DNA from: Xanthomarina arctica
GTDB taxonomy: Bacteria > Bacteroidota > Bacteroidia > Flavobacteriales > Flavobacteriaceae
Length of the DNA stretch: 64,000 nt
Assembly: GCF_014638915.1 (NCBI RefSeq)
Contig: NZ_BMFQ01000003.1
Location: 1 to 64,000 of the forward strand
Direction of reading: 5' to 3'
The notes beneath the pieces were generated by a model, which ran no database searches, was not told the origin of the DNA, and worked only from the letters and a program-made list of their open reading frames with translations. This document shows positions 24,783 to 33,572 of the stretch, piece by piece. Position 1 is the first letter of the stretch; each line of letters starts with the position of its first letter. Both the position numbers and the translations under genes were made by a program.

Positions 24783-24897
24783 AACAGTTTTAAGAAATTT
24801 TAGCGATTAGTTAATAAATCTTATACAAAAGAAATTTCAACGAATCTTCTTATAGGTAAATCATGTGAAACGCTTTAAAAGTAAAAGAAATGCCATT
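24776..24897 (+). repeat. Cassette-front segment, second copy
   Basis: Matches the minus strand of 9881-10003 from the site core through GTGAAACGC and on to GCCATTC. The minus strand of its last 40 bases encodes the same LLLLKRFT end seen in the broken DUF3995 gene. It stops at the terminator hairpin. Confidence 0.75.
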
Positions 24898-24929
24898 CAA
24901 AGTTGTTAAAAACAGCTTTGAATGGCATT
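24889..24929 (-). terminator. Terminator of the 24975 gene
   Basis: Perfect 14 bp arms AATGCCATTCAAAG / CTTTGAATGGCATT, 13-base loop, 46 bp after the stop of the minus-strand gene. The T-rich stretch beyond it on the minus strand is weak (TTTCTTTTACTTTT). Confidence 0.6.
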
Positions 24930-24974
24930 AATTAATAAACTTAAAAAGTTAATTGGCAATGTGTCTTATAAAAT

Positions 24975-25790
24975 TTATAAAATAAATTTTATAGAGGTTA
25001 CACGTCCATTATCATCTTGAATATGGGCTACATAAAATCCACTACTAAAAGTGGCTACATCAACCTTGTTACCTGGTGTTTCAGTTAATAATTTACCAGT
25101 AATATCAAAAATACTTATTGTTTTAATATCTGTATTATTATTTATAACTTTTACAAACCCAGCATTGACAATTAAGCTAAGAGATGCATTTACAGAATAA
25201 TCTTCAATAGATAATCCAGCAACTGAAAGCGCTTCAATATCATCAAATTCAAGACTTTCAGTACCATCTCCATTGTCATCAACTCGTGTAATTGACATTC
25301 CAAAAACATCTGATAATAAATCATTAAGACTCATTGGGCCTTCAACATTTAACCCTGATGCTAGCAAAGGAATTGTATATGTTACAAAACTTGTAGCAGA
25401 AGCTGGTATTGAAATACTCGTTGATTCCGCCATAGTAATATTTTCATCCAATTGATCGTCGAACAATAGAACAACAAGTTCCATATCAACACCAGATAAA
25501 TTTCTAGCTTTAAAACTAATTCCTCCAATTCCTACGGTTGTATAATCTCCACCCCAATTTGTAATGTTATCAATAATTAATCTATTAGGTGGAAGTGTTC
25601 CTGGAAGTATTGATTCAGTTCCACCTGCTGTTAAGAACCCATTAGCTACTGATACAGGTGTAAAAAAAGAATTTAAATTACCCCAGCCTTCAAAATCTCC
25701 ATCAATATCAAAAGTACTTGTTTGTCCAATACTAATTTGCCCATAAGATATTTGAGCTAAAAGAATAAATAAAATGTAAAGTTTTTTCAT
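24975..25790 (-). CDS. Secreted protein with T9SS sorting tail
   Basis: About 271 residues from the start at 25790 (MKKLYILF), preferred over one 63 bases upstream because it begins the signal peptide (cut after ISYGQ). The mature region opens FDIDGDFEGWGN and looks like a carbohydrate-binding or jelly-roll module (ISFKARNLSGVDMELVVLLF, FVTYTIPLLASG, SITRVDD). The last 70 residues are a Por sorting domain (VNASLSLIVNAGFVKV, ISIFDITGKLL, FSSGFYVAHIQD), somewhat divergent because the usual YPNP is missing. Function unknown. Confidence 0.75.
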   Translation of the reverse strand: MKKLYILFILLAQISYGQISIGQTSTFDIDGDFEGWGNLNSFFTPVSVANGFLTAGGTESILPGTLPPNRLIIDNITNWGGDYTTVGIGGISFKARNLSGVDMELVVLLFDDQLDENITMAESTSISIPASATSFVTYTIPLLASGLNVEGPMSLNDLLSDVFGMSITRVDDNGDGTESLEFDDIEALSVAGLSIEDYSVNASLSLIVNAGFVKVINNNTDIKTISIFDITGKLLTETPGNKVDVATFSSGFYVAHIQDDNGRVTSIKFIL

Positions 25791-25815
25791 GTTTTTTTTA
25801 TTAAAATTATTTTTG

Positions 25816-25823
25816 CAAAAGTA
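25816..25823 (-). promoter_or_regulatory. Candidate -7 box of the 24975 gene
   Basis: TACTTTTG on the minus strand, 25 bp before the chosen ATG at 25790. It supports the downstream start. The nearest TTG lies further away than usual (24 bp). Confidence 0.4.
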
Positions 25824-26002
25824 AGACTTTTTGTTTAAATTTAAGAACAACACTTACTATAAAAATTATTATCTCGGTGCTATTAATTCGACTGAACCCC
25901 TATATTTATTGAGCTTTTTAAAACAAAACTTCGAGACAAATAATTATTTTATTTATATCTAACCATTGCCAGTAATGCTAAAAAGTACAATCAAAAAACA
26001 AA

Positions 26003-26228
26003 ATGATGAATAAATTTTTAAAGCAAAACATTGGCTTCTTTTCACTATTATGTTTAGTATTCCAATTTTATTTCAAATAGTAATGAAGGGAACAATGTTT
26101 TACAATATTAATTCCTAAAAAATCCTGACCTAACAGAAATGTTTAATATGTTTAAATTTTTCCCTATAATAATGATACTCTATATGGGATTTTCTTTGCT
26201 TGGTTTTTGTTTATTCATTTTATTGTAG
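26003..26228 (+). pseudogene. Decayed small two-TM protein
   Basis: Three plus-strand pieces in different frames read as one small membrane protein: MMNKFLKQNIGFFSLL (26003), a middle piece SIPILFQIVMKGTMFYN, and MFNMFKFFPIIMILYM ... LGFCLFILL (26139-26228). Frameshifts and stops separate them. Rest of 25824-26293 holds nothing recognised. Confidence 0.3.
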
Positions 26229-26293
26229 AAATTTGCAATGAATTCAACGACAAGCGGATTGTGCCTAATATTGCCATAACTTTAAAACTTATC

Positions 26294-26641
26294 TTAATAA
26301 AACAAATATATCCAAATAGACCTTGACAATTTAAAATTGAAAGTACTTAATAGAAACGCTAACACCCCAATAATGGCGAATACTCTTAAAGGCGACAAAT
26401 CAATAAAATACCAAAACACCACAAGACTTGTTATCATTTGTGCTGCAGCAAGTGCATAGCTTACAAACATAGCCCCAAAAAAGAAACCAACTTCTCTTTC
26501 AAATTTATAATTGCACTCTGGACATTTATTGTTCATTTTCGGAATTTTAAACAATAAAAGGTTTCCGCCATTCATAAAAATATTTCCTTTTTTACAATTT
26601 GGACACTTACAATTCAATGCATCAATTACTTTACTCATCAC
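26294..26641 (-). CDS. DUF983 family membrane protein
   Basis: A 115-residue protein with two CxxC pairs at the N-terminus (CKCPNCKKGNIF and NNKCPECNYKF), a FEREVGFFFGAMFVSYAL motif and two membrane helices after it, the full DUF983 layout. The first two codons are both Met; either could start. Family members are widespread in Bacteroidota and of unknown function; the zinc-ribbon head is probably cytoplasmic. Divergent from the AraC-type gene at 26731. Confidence 0.9.
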   Translation of the reverse strand: MMSKVIDALNCKCPNCKKGNIFMNGGNLLLFKIPKMNNKCPECNYKFEREVGFFFGAMFVSYALAAAQMITSLVVFWYFIDLSPLRVFAIIGVLAFLLSTFNFKLSRSIWIYLFY

Positions 26642-26657
26642 AAAATGTTTTATAATG

Positions 26658-26665
26658 CAAAATTA
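26658..26665 (-). promoter_or_regulatory. Candidate -7 box of the DUF983 gene
   Basis: TAATTTTG on the minus strand, about 17-24 bp before the ATG at 26641. The upstream TTG box is not evident. Confidence 0.35.
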
Positions 26666-26730
26666 AGACAGTAAATAGCTTGTATTCATATAAAATGTAC
26701 GCCATTTTTTGTACTTTTCGGACATACAAT

Positions 26731-27603
26731 ATGAAAATACCCGTTTTAAATATTAGTCAGTTTAAAGAATCTACACCTCTTAATGATGTGTATATAAATT
26801 CTTTTTCGAGTCACATACAGCGTAATAAGGCGTTAATTAATAAACCACATAGTCATAATTTCTATCTATGTGTACTATTTACCGAAGGTACAGGTACACA
26901 CGAAATTGATTTTAATTCTTATAGTATAAATCCTGGCAAGGTGTTTTTGTTAAAACCAGGACAAACACATTTTTGGAAATTTGAGACACAACCCCAAGGA
27001 TTTATCTTTTTTCATTCTCAAGAATTTTATGAACTAAAGTTTTTAGAACATAAGCTCCATTCATTTCCTTTTTTTTATTCGAATCAAAACCCTCCTTTTT
27101 TAGAATTAGCTCCTAATAAGCTGAACGAATTAAATCTTAAACTTCAGGAAGTTTATACTGAATATTTACAAACCAATCTGTTAAGAGAGTTAAAAATAGT
27201 AAATTCATTAAATAACATTTATATAGAATTAACAAGGGCGTATACAGTTGATATCAATTTAGAAAAGCTTAATTCTCCAAACTATTCTAATATACTTGAA
27301 ACTTTAGAGAATTTAATTGACACCCATTTTTATAGACAAAAATTACCTAAATTTTATGCTGATAAATTAAGCATAACCACCAAGCACTTGAATAGAGTAG
27401 TAAAAAAAACCATAAATAAAACCACAAGCCAATTAATCTCTGAAAGGATTATTCTAGAAGCAAAAAGATTGATTGTACATTCTCACGACAATTTAGCCAA
27501 TATCGCATATACCCTCGAATTCTCGGACTATGCCTATTTTTCTAAGTTTTTCAAATTAAAAACGGGGATGACGCCTTTGGATTTTCGGAAAAAGTATTTT
27601 TAA
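26731..27603 (+). CDS. AraC-family transcriptional regulator
   Basis: About 290 residues from the start at 26731 (MKIPVLNISQFKE); an upstream ATG (26680) would overlap the promoter space of the divergent gene. Residues 1-130 form a cupin sensor (HSHNFYLCVLFTEGTGTHEID, KPGQTHFW). The C-terminus holds two HTH motifs (PKFYADKLSITTKHLNRVVK and LANIAYTLEFSDYAYFSKFFK), ending MTPLDFRKKYF. Effector and targets are unknown; the divergent DUF983 gene is one candidate. Confidence 0.92.
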   Translation: MKIPVLNISQFKESTPLNDVYINSFSSHIQRNKALINKPHSHNFYLCVLFTEGTGTHEIDFNSYSINPGKVFLLKPGQTHFWKFETQPQGFIFFHSQEFYELKFLEHKLHSFPFFYSNQNPPFLELAPNKLNELNLKLQEVYTEYLQTNLLRELKIVNSLNNIYIELTRAYTVDINLEKLNSPNYSNILETLENLIDTHFYRQKLPKFYADKLSITTKHLNRVVKKTINKTTSQLISERIILEAKRLIVHSHDNLANIAYTLEFSDYAYFSKFFKLKTGMTPLDFRKKYF

Positions 27604-27633
27604 TGAAATTTCGATTCTTTAAAAGTATTTTGC

Positions 27634-27712
27634 CCAACATCATATATAATTTATTGCTAAATTAGGAACTTAAACACGTCACTAATCCTACAAAAAACTG
27701 TTCATCAGTAAC
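27634..27712 (+). repeat. Degenerate attC-like site
   Basis: GCCCAAC (27634-27640) followed by ATCATATATAATTTATTGC and AACTTAAACACG, the left-hand features of sites 6 and 7, and ending AAAAACTGTTCATC. Palindromic arms are poorly kept. Weak call. Confidence 0.35.
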
Positions 27713-27731
27713 AAACCAAAACTTTAAAATA

Positions 27732-28247
27732 ATGAAAATAAAACTCTTACTAATCTCTTTAATTATTTTTCAATTCGCCAGTTGTCAATCAAATAAAAAA
27801 AGTAATATCAAGGAAATAAATAAAAACGGATATATCATTTCATATCCATCCAATTTAAAGTCAGATGAAAGTGGTAAACATGGAAGTGAATTTTTATTGT
27901 TTACCGAAAAAACAGATTCTACGGATAATTTCAGCGAGAACATTAATTTAATTATACAAAATTTAGAAACCTTAAATTTAGACTTAAACAAATTTGTGGA
28001 AATAACAGAAAATCAGATTAAAGCAAACGGAAACTTAATTTCAAGTGAAAGGATAAAAAATAACACTTCGGAATTTCAAAAAATAATTTATAGTGTTCCC
28101 TTAAATAATTTTGATTTAAAATTTATTCAGTATGATTTCGTAGTAAATAATAAAGCATATATACTGACTTTTACTGCTAAGGAAAATGAATTTGACACCT
28201 ATTCTTTTGAAATGGAGAAAATCATGAAAACATTTAAAATAGAATAA
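27732..28247 (+). CDS. PsbP/DUF1795-like lipoprotein
   Basis: A 171-residue lipoprotein: signal with lipobox FASC (Cys at about 19). The mature chain follows the PsbP/DcrB pattern: a start GYIISYPSNLK, a long helix with FVEITENQI, and strands IQYDFVVNNKAYILTFTAKENEFD before a final MEKIMKTFKIE helix. Such small periplasmic proteins are of unknown role in Bacteroidota. A degenerate cassette-type site precedes it, and another TGC-rich stretch of the same style follows at about 28250-28390, so it may be a former cassette gene. Confidence 0.7.
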   Translation: MKIKLLLISLIIFQFASCQSNKKSNIKEINKNGYIISYPSNLKSDESGKHGSEFLLFTEKTDSTDNFSENINLIIQNLETLNLDLNKFVEITENQIKANGNLISSERIKNNTSEFQKIIYSVPLNNFDLKFIQYDFVVNNKAYILTFTAKENEFDTYSFEMEKIMKTFKIE

Positions 28248-28424
28248 AACGGAGCGTATAAAATCGTTCAGAATTTATTGCTTTTTACTCTCCTATTCAT
28301 GAAAATTCCGTCACTTTTCTATTCGTTTTTTATTTGCTAAAAGAGTTGCCTAACCAGACAACGTATCATAAACAAAACCCTGAGCATACATAAAAATATT
28401 CTCGACTAGATTGAAACCTAAAAT

Positions 28425-29078
28425 ATGGACTTAAAAAACCCTTTAACATTTTTCCCATTACTTATAACAGCAAACATTCTCGCTTTCATACTAACTATTA
28501 TTATTAGTAAGCTATGGAATAATTTTTATAACCATAAAGAATCCCTCCATAAAAAGGAAATAATAGGATCGATTCTTATTTTATTTGTCAATATTATAAT
28601 AGCAATACCTGGATATTTCCTTTGGCTTAAAGGAATCGTCGTATTTTCTAACTCTAATATATTCTTATCTTTTATTAGTGTATTCTTCTTAATGGATTTT
28701 TTGATGTATGTTTTACATTATTTATCTCATAATATAGGCGTACTAAATAAAATCCACTCCAAACATCACGAACATACGGATAGTTTTAATTCAGTCAGCT
28801 TATATCATATGTCTCCTTGGGAATCTATCTTTTTTGGACTATTACTAACAATGCTTACTGTAATTTTTCAGTTTAACCTTTATGGTTTTATTTTATTTCT
28901 AATTTTCAATTGGTTATATGGTGTAATGACTCATTTAAACGGGAACACATTTAAGCATTCTTTATTTGTTTTCACAACTAATACATTTCATAAAACTCAC
29001 CATAAGCTTAATCATAAAAATTATGGATTCTATACTTTTTTGTGGGATAATTTATTTAAAACAGAAATGAAAGATTAG
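28425..29078 (+). CDS. Fatty acid hydroxylase / sterol desaturase superfamily protein
   Basis: A 217-residue integral membrane protein with about four helices. The di-iron histidine clusters are present: HYLSHN and KIHSKHHEHTDSFN (about 102-125) and TFHKTHHKLNHKNYG near residue 190. Members hydroxylate or desaturate lipids such as fatty acids or carotenoids, using O2. The substrate here is unknown. It stands alone with 180 bp before it and 200 bp after it. Confidence 0.88.
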   Translation: MDLKNPLTFFPLLITANILAFILTIIISKLWNNFYNHKESLHKKEIIGSILILFVNIIIAIPGYFLWLKGIVVFSNSNIFLSFISVFFLMDFLMYVLHYLSHNIGVLNKIHSKHHEHTDSFNSVSLYHMSPWESIFFGLLLTMLTVIFQFNLYGFILFLIFNWLYGVMTHLNGNTFKHSLFVFTTNTFHKTHHKLNHKNYGFYTFLWDNLFKTEMKD

Positions 29079-29279
29079 CCTTAAAACCATTCTTTAAGAC
29101 AACTTTATGAATAAAATTCAAAGGCCATTTTTAAGACCTTTATTAATAATGCTTACTTTAGGAGACCTAATTACTTAGCAAGTTTAACTTTACATTCCTA
29201 TTAAGCAACAAGATGGAATAAATGGATGCCATTTTAAAAGGAATTAAAACTCAAAAACATCTTAAAAAACTAACAAACC

Positions 29280-31469
29280 ATGAAACTAAACACCTTTAAA
29301 ATCCTCGTATTTGCTTGTCTGTTCGCTTTTAATTTCAACCTAAAAGCACAAGTAAACTGGACTAATGATGGAGATTCTTACTTTAAATTAGAAAACAATC
29401 AACTGGTTACCTATACCCTGCCCAACCAAGTTGTTAAAACAGTTATTTCTAAAAAACAACTAACCCCAGCGGGTCAAACAGAACCTTTAAACATCTCTCA
29501 CTTTTCCTTTTCAACAGATCAGCAAAAAGTACTCTTGTTTACAAATACGGTAAAAGTCTGGAGATTAAACACAAAAGGAGACTATTGGGTTTTCAACTTT
29601 AAAACAAATACTCTGAAACAAATAGGAAAAACACTGCCTCCTTCTTCCCTAATGTTCGCAAAATTCTCTCCAGACGGAAAGTCTATTGCATATGTATCTA
29701 ACAACAATTTATACAGCGAAGATTATGCTAGTGAAAGCATCAAACCCTTAACAACCGATGGTACTGTTTCTTTAATTAACGGCACTTTTGATTGGGCTTA
29801 CGAAGAAGAATTTTCTTGTAGAGACGGCTTTAGATGGAGTCCAGACAGCAAGTCTATTGCCTATTGGCAGATTGATGCCAGTAAGATCAAGAAGTTTTAC
29901 ATGATTAATAATACAGATGCTATTTATTCTGAATTAATTCCTTTAGAATATCCTAAAGTTGGCGAAACACCTTCTGCATGTAAAGTAGGTGTTGTAAATA
30001 TTTCAGATGCTAAAACCACATGGATGGATGTTCCTGGAGATCCTTCCCAACATTACTTGGTTAGAATGGAATTTATTCCAGCAAGCAACACCCTATTAAT
30101 TCAGCAATTAAATAGAAAGCAAAACGAAAGCATATTATACACGGCAGATGCTTTAAACGGAAAGACTAAAAAAATTCAAGAAGAATCAGACGATGCTTGG
30201 GTAGATTTATTTCAATTAGGTAATCCATATGCTGTAGATTACACCAACAATTTTAGTTTTTCAGACGATAATAAGAGCATACTTTGGGCTTCAGAAAAAG
30301 ATGGCTGGAGACATTTATATCAAGTTTCTTTAGAAGGAAAATCTGAAGTCCTTATCACAAATGGCGATTATGATGTGATTGATTTAAAACATATCAATAC
30401 AAAAGAAGGCTATGTATATTACTTAGCATCACCAGATAATGCCACGCAAAAATATTTGTATAGAACAAAGCTAAACGGCAAAGGTAAAAACGAATTATTA
30501 AGTCCGGAAAGCTTAAAGGGAACTCATGACTATTCCTTCTCTACCAATGGTAAATACGCATACCATACCTTTTCAAATCATTATACACCATATTCAAGAG
30601 AATTTATTACTGTCTCTAACCAAGAAGCTTTAACTGAAGAAGAAAGCATTGTTAAGAAACTAAAAACCATAGAAAAAGAACCAACTACGGAATTCTTTAC
30701 TGTTACCACTGCAGACAATGTTACCATGGACGGATGGATGGTAAAACCAACCAATTTCGATCCAACTAAAAAATACCCAGTCGTGTTTTATGTCTATTCT
30801 GAACCTGCAGGAGCAACGGTAGTAGATGCTTATAATGTAGGTAGAAACAGAAACTACAAGGGCAATATGGCAGACGATGGCTACATCTATATTTCTTTAG
30901 ATAATAGAGGAACGCCTGCTCCAAAAGGACGTGAATGGAGAAAATCTATATATAGAAAAATTGGAGTCATTAATATTAATGATCAAGCCATGGCCGCTCA
31001 AGAAATCCTTAAATGGGATTTTGTAGATCCAGAACGTGTTGCTGTTTGGGGACATAGTGGTGGTGGTTCTGCCACATTAAATTTAATGTTTAGATACCCT
31101 GAAATATACAAAACAGGTATTTCCTTAGCCGCTGTTGCAAACCAATTAACTTACGATAATATTTATCAAGAACGTTATATGGGCTTACCACAAGAGAATA
31201 TGGAAGATTTTATCAATGGTTCTCCAATGACTTATGCCAAAAATTTAGAAGGAAATTTACTTTATATTCATGGTACAGGAGATGATAATGTCCATTATCA
31301 AAACGCCGAAATATTGGTAAATGAGTTGATAAAATATAACAAACAGTTTCAATTCATGCCTTATCCTAATAGATCTCATTCCATAAGAGAAGGCGAAGGA
31401 ACTTCAGAACATTTATCAACTTTATACACCAATTACTTAAAGCTAAACTGTCCTCCAGGAGGAATATAA
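29280..31469 (+). CDS. S9 family peptidase, DPP IV-like
   Basis: A 729-residue exported prolyl peptidase. Signal peptide cut after LKAQ (about 24). An eight-bladed propeller (DPPIV_N) fills about residues 50-465, including DGFRWSPDSKSIAYW with the EEEF motif that binds the substrate N-terminus (YEEEFSC). The C-terminal alpha/beta-hydrolase carries Ser in WGHSGGGSA, Asp in GTGDDNVH and His in NRSHSI. It would remove X-Pro dipeptides from peptides in the periplasm. The nucleophile elbow is GHSGG rather than GWSYGG. Single gene with a terminator shared with acs. Confidence 0.93.
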   Translation: MKLNTFKILVFACLFAFNFNLKAQVNWTNDGDSYFKLENNQLVTYTLPNQVVKTVISKKQLTPAGQTEPLNISHFSFSTDQQKVLLFTNTVKVWRLNTKGDYWVFNFKTNTLKQIGKTLPPSSLMFAKFSPDGKSIAYVSNNNLYSEDYASESIKPLTTDGTVSLINGTFDWAYEEEFSCRDGFRWSPDSKSIAYWQIDASKIKKFYMINNTDAIYSELIPLEYPKVGETPSACKVGVVNISDAKTTWMDVPGDPSQHYLVRMEFIPASNTLLIQQLNRKQNESILYTADALNGKTKKIQEESDDAWVDLFQLGNPYAVDYTNNFSFSDDNKSILWASEKDGWRHLYQVSLEGKSEVLITNGDYDVIDLKHINTKEGYVYYLASPDNATQKYLYRTKLNGKGKNELLSPESLKGTHDYSFSTNGKYAYHTFSNHYTPYSREFITVSNQEALTEEESIVKKLKTIEKEPTTEFFTVTTADNVTMDGWMVKPTNFDPTKKYPVVFYVYSEPAGATVVDAYNVGRNRNYKGNMADDGYIYISLDNRGTPAPKGREWRKSIYRKIGVININDQAMAAQEILKWDFVDPERVAVWGHSGGGSATLNLMFRYPEIYKTGISLAAVANQLTYDNIYQERYMGLPQENMEDFINGSPMTYAKNLEGNLLYIHGTGDDNVHYQNAEILVNELIKYNKQFQFMPYPNRSHSIREGEGTSEHLSTLYTNYLKLNCPPGGI

Positions 31470-31598
31470 ATTACACATATTCTATTCGAGATAAAACCAA
31501 GTAGTTATATTGTTTTCCTTAAGAAGGAAATCAGGAATAATAACAGCATAATAACTACATGGTTCACAGTAAATTCCTTTAGAGCAATAAATAAGTAT

Positions 31599-31632
31599 AA
31601 TAGAAAAGCGCCTCCTAAGAGACGCTTTTCTA
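31599..31632. terminator. Bidirectional terminator between the S9 peptidase and acs
   Basis: Stem AATAGAAAAGCG / CGCTTTTCTATT with an inner CCTC...GAGA and loop CTAA, lying between convergent stops at 31469 and 31658. T-rich on both sides. Confidence 0.75.
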
Positions 31633-31657
31633 TTATTAATATATGTAAACTCTTATT

Positions 31658-33565
31658 TTAAAGCGAATTATCCATAATATCTTGAACTACTTCTGGATTT
31701 AGTAAGGTACTGATATCACCTAAATTAGAAGTGTCATTTTCTGCTATTTTACGTAGAATACGTCTCATAATCTTTCCAGAACGTGTTTTTGGTAAACCTT
31801 CTGTAAACTGTATCTTATCAAGTTTAGCTATAGGCCCTATTCTATCTGAAATAAGCTGGTTAATCTCTTTACGCAAATTGTCGTGAACTCTACTTTCACC
31901 TACTTCTTTAAGCGTAACAAAACCATACAATGCACTTCCTTTAATATCATGTGGAAAACCAACAATAGCGCTTTCAGAAACTGCAGGATGTTCATTAATA
32001 GCATCTTCAATAGGAGCTGTTCCTAAGTTATGACCAGAAACAATAATCACATCGTCTACACGGCCTGTAATTCTGTAATAGCCAACCTCATCTCTTAAGG
32101 CGCCATCACCTGTAAAGTACATGTTTTCATAAGCTGAAAAATAAGTATCCTTATAACGTTGGTGATTGCCCCAAATAGTTCTTGCAATACTTGGCCATGG
32201 AAATTTAATACATAAACGCCCTTCAACCTGATTACCCTTTTGCTCCAAGCCATTCTCATCCATTAAAGCAGGTTGAATACCTATAAAAGGTAAGGTTGCA
32301 TAGGTTGGTTTTGTGGGTGTTACAAAAGGAATAGGTGTTATCATAATCCCACCTGTTTCTGTTTGCCACCAGGTATCTACAATCGGACTCTTCTTCTTCC
32401 CAACAACATCATTATACCAATGCCAAGCCTCTTCATTTATTGGTTCTCCAACAGAACCCAAAACTTTTATAGAAGAAAGATCGTATTTCTCTACCAATTC
32501 TGCACCTTGTTTCGCCAAGGCACGAATGGCCGTTGGCGCGGTATAAAATTGGTTGACTTTATGCTTTTCAACAATTTGCCAAAAACGTCCAAAATCTGGA
32601 TAATGTGGTACCCCTTCAAACATAACTGTAGTAGCACCATTAGCTAAGGGTCCATAAACAATATAGCTATGTCCTGTAATCCAACCAATATCTGCCGTAC
32701 ACCAATACACATCATCTTCACGATATTGGAATACATTTTTAAAAGTATAAGCAGTATAAACCATATATCCGGCTGTGGTATGAACCATCCCTTTTGGTTG
32801 TCCTGTAGAACCCGAAGTATATAAAATAAACAACGGATCTTCAGCGTCCATAACCTCAGCTTCTAATTCATCGGAAGCAGCATCTAATAAAGGCTGTAAC
32901 CATTTATCACGACCTTCAGTCATAACAACATCGCCACCAGTACGATTAACAACTAAAACGGTTTCAACACCATCACAGTTTTCTAAAGCTTCGTCCACAA
33001 TACCTTTTAAATCGATGGATTTGGTACCACGAAAGGAACCATCGGAAGTAATGACCATTTTACAATCGCAATCATTAATTCTGCTTGATAATGCTCTTGA
33101 AGAGAACCCTGCAAATACGACCGAATGAATGGCTCCTATTTTAGCACAAGCTAAAAGAGAAATGGCTAGTTCTGGAATCATAGGTACATAAATACACACC
33201 CGATCTCCTTTTTTAATGCCATGATCTTTTAAGACATTGGCAAACTTATTCACTTTATGATAAAGCTGTCTGTAACTAATATGTTGCGCTTCTTCATCTG
33301 GATTATTAGGCTCAAAAATAATGGCTGTTTTATCTCCTCTGGTTGCCAAATGTCTATCGATACAATTCTCTGTGATATTTAGTTTTGCACCTTCAAACCA
33401 TTTTATTTCAGGTTTTGAAAAATCCCAACTCATGACCTTATCCCACTTCTTTCTCCATACAAAATGTTCTTCTGCAACTTCTTCCCAAAAATTTTCTGGT
33501 TCGCGAATGGATTTTCTATAGACTTGGTAGTATTCTTCTAAATGTTTTATGTGGTAATTACTCAT
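31658..33565 (-). CDS. acs: Acetyl-CoA synthetase
   Basis: A 635-residue AMP-forming acetate-CoA ligase (ATP + acetate + CoA to acetyl-CoA + AMP + PPi). Motifs: the P-loop YTSGSTGQPKGM near residue 250, WWQTETGG near 410, the TGRVDDVIIVSGHNLGT hinge block near 515, and the acetylation-target lysine in KTRSGKIMRR near 600. It is the last gene of a minus-strand acetate unit, 7 bp after prpE, next to its likely sensor. Post-translational control by lysine acylation is known for the family; no acetyltransferase is nearby. Confidence 0.97.
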   Translation of the reverse strand: MSNYHIKHLEEYYQVYRKSIREPENFWEEVAEEHFVWRKKWDKVMSWDFSKPEIKWFEGAKLNITENCIDRHLATRGDKTAIIFEPNNPDEEAQHISYRQLYHKVNKFANVLKDHGIKKGDRVCIYVPMIPELAISLLACAKIGAIHSVVFAGFSSRALSSRINDCDCKMVITSDGSFRGTKSIDLKGIVDEALENCDGVETVLVVNRTGGDVVMTEGRDKWLQPLLDAASDELEAEVMDAEDPLFILYTSGSTGQPKGMVHTTAGYMVYTAYTFKNVFQYREDDVYWCTADIGWITGHSYIVYGPLANGATTVMFEGVPHYPDFGRFWQIVEKHKVNQFYTAPTAIRALAKQGAELVEKYDLSSIKVLGSVGEPINEEAWHWYNDVVGKKKSPIVDTWWQTETGGIMITPIPFVTPTKPTYATLPFIGIQPALMDENGLEQKGNQVEGRLCIKFPWPSIARTIWGNHQRYKDTYFSAYENMYFTGDGALRDEVGYYRITGRVDDVIIVSGHNLGTAPIEDAINEHPAVSESAIVGFPHDIKGSALYGFVTLKEVGESRVHDNLRKEINQLISDRIGPIAKLDKIQFTEGLPKTRSGKIMRRILRKIAENDTSNLGDISTLLNPEVVQDIMDNSL

Positions 33566-33572
33566 AATGTTT

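Noticed and set aside
26680-26730. Earlier start for the AraC regulator
   Set aside because: It would add 17 residues without family support and occupy the divergent promoter region.
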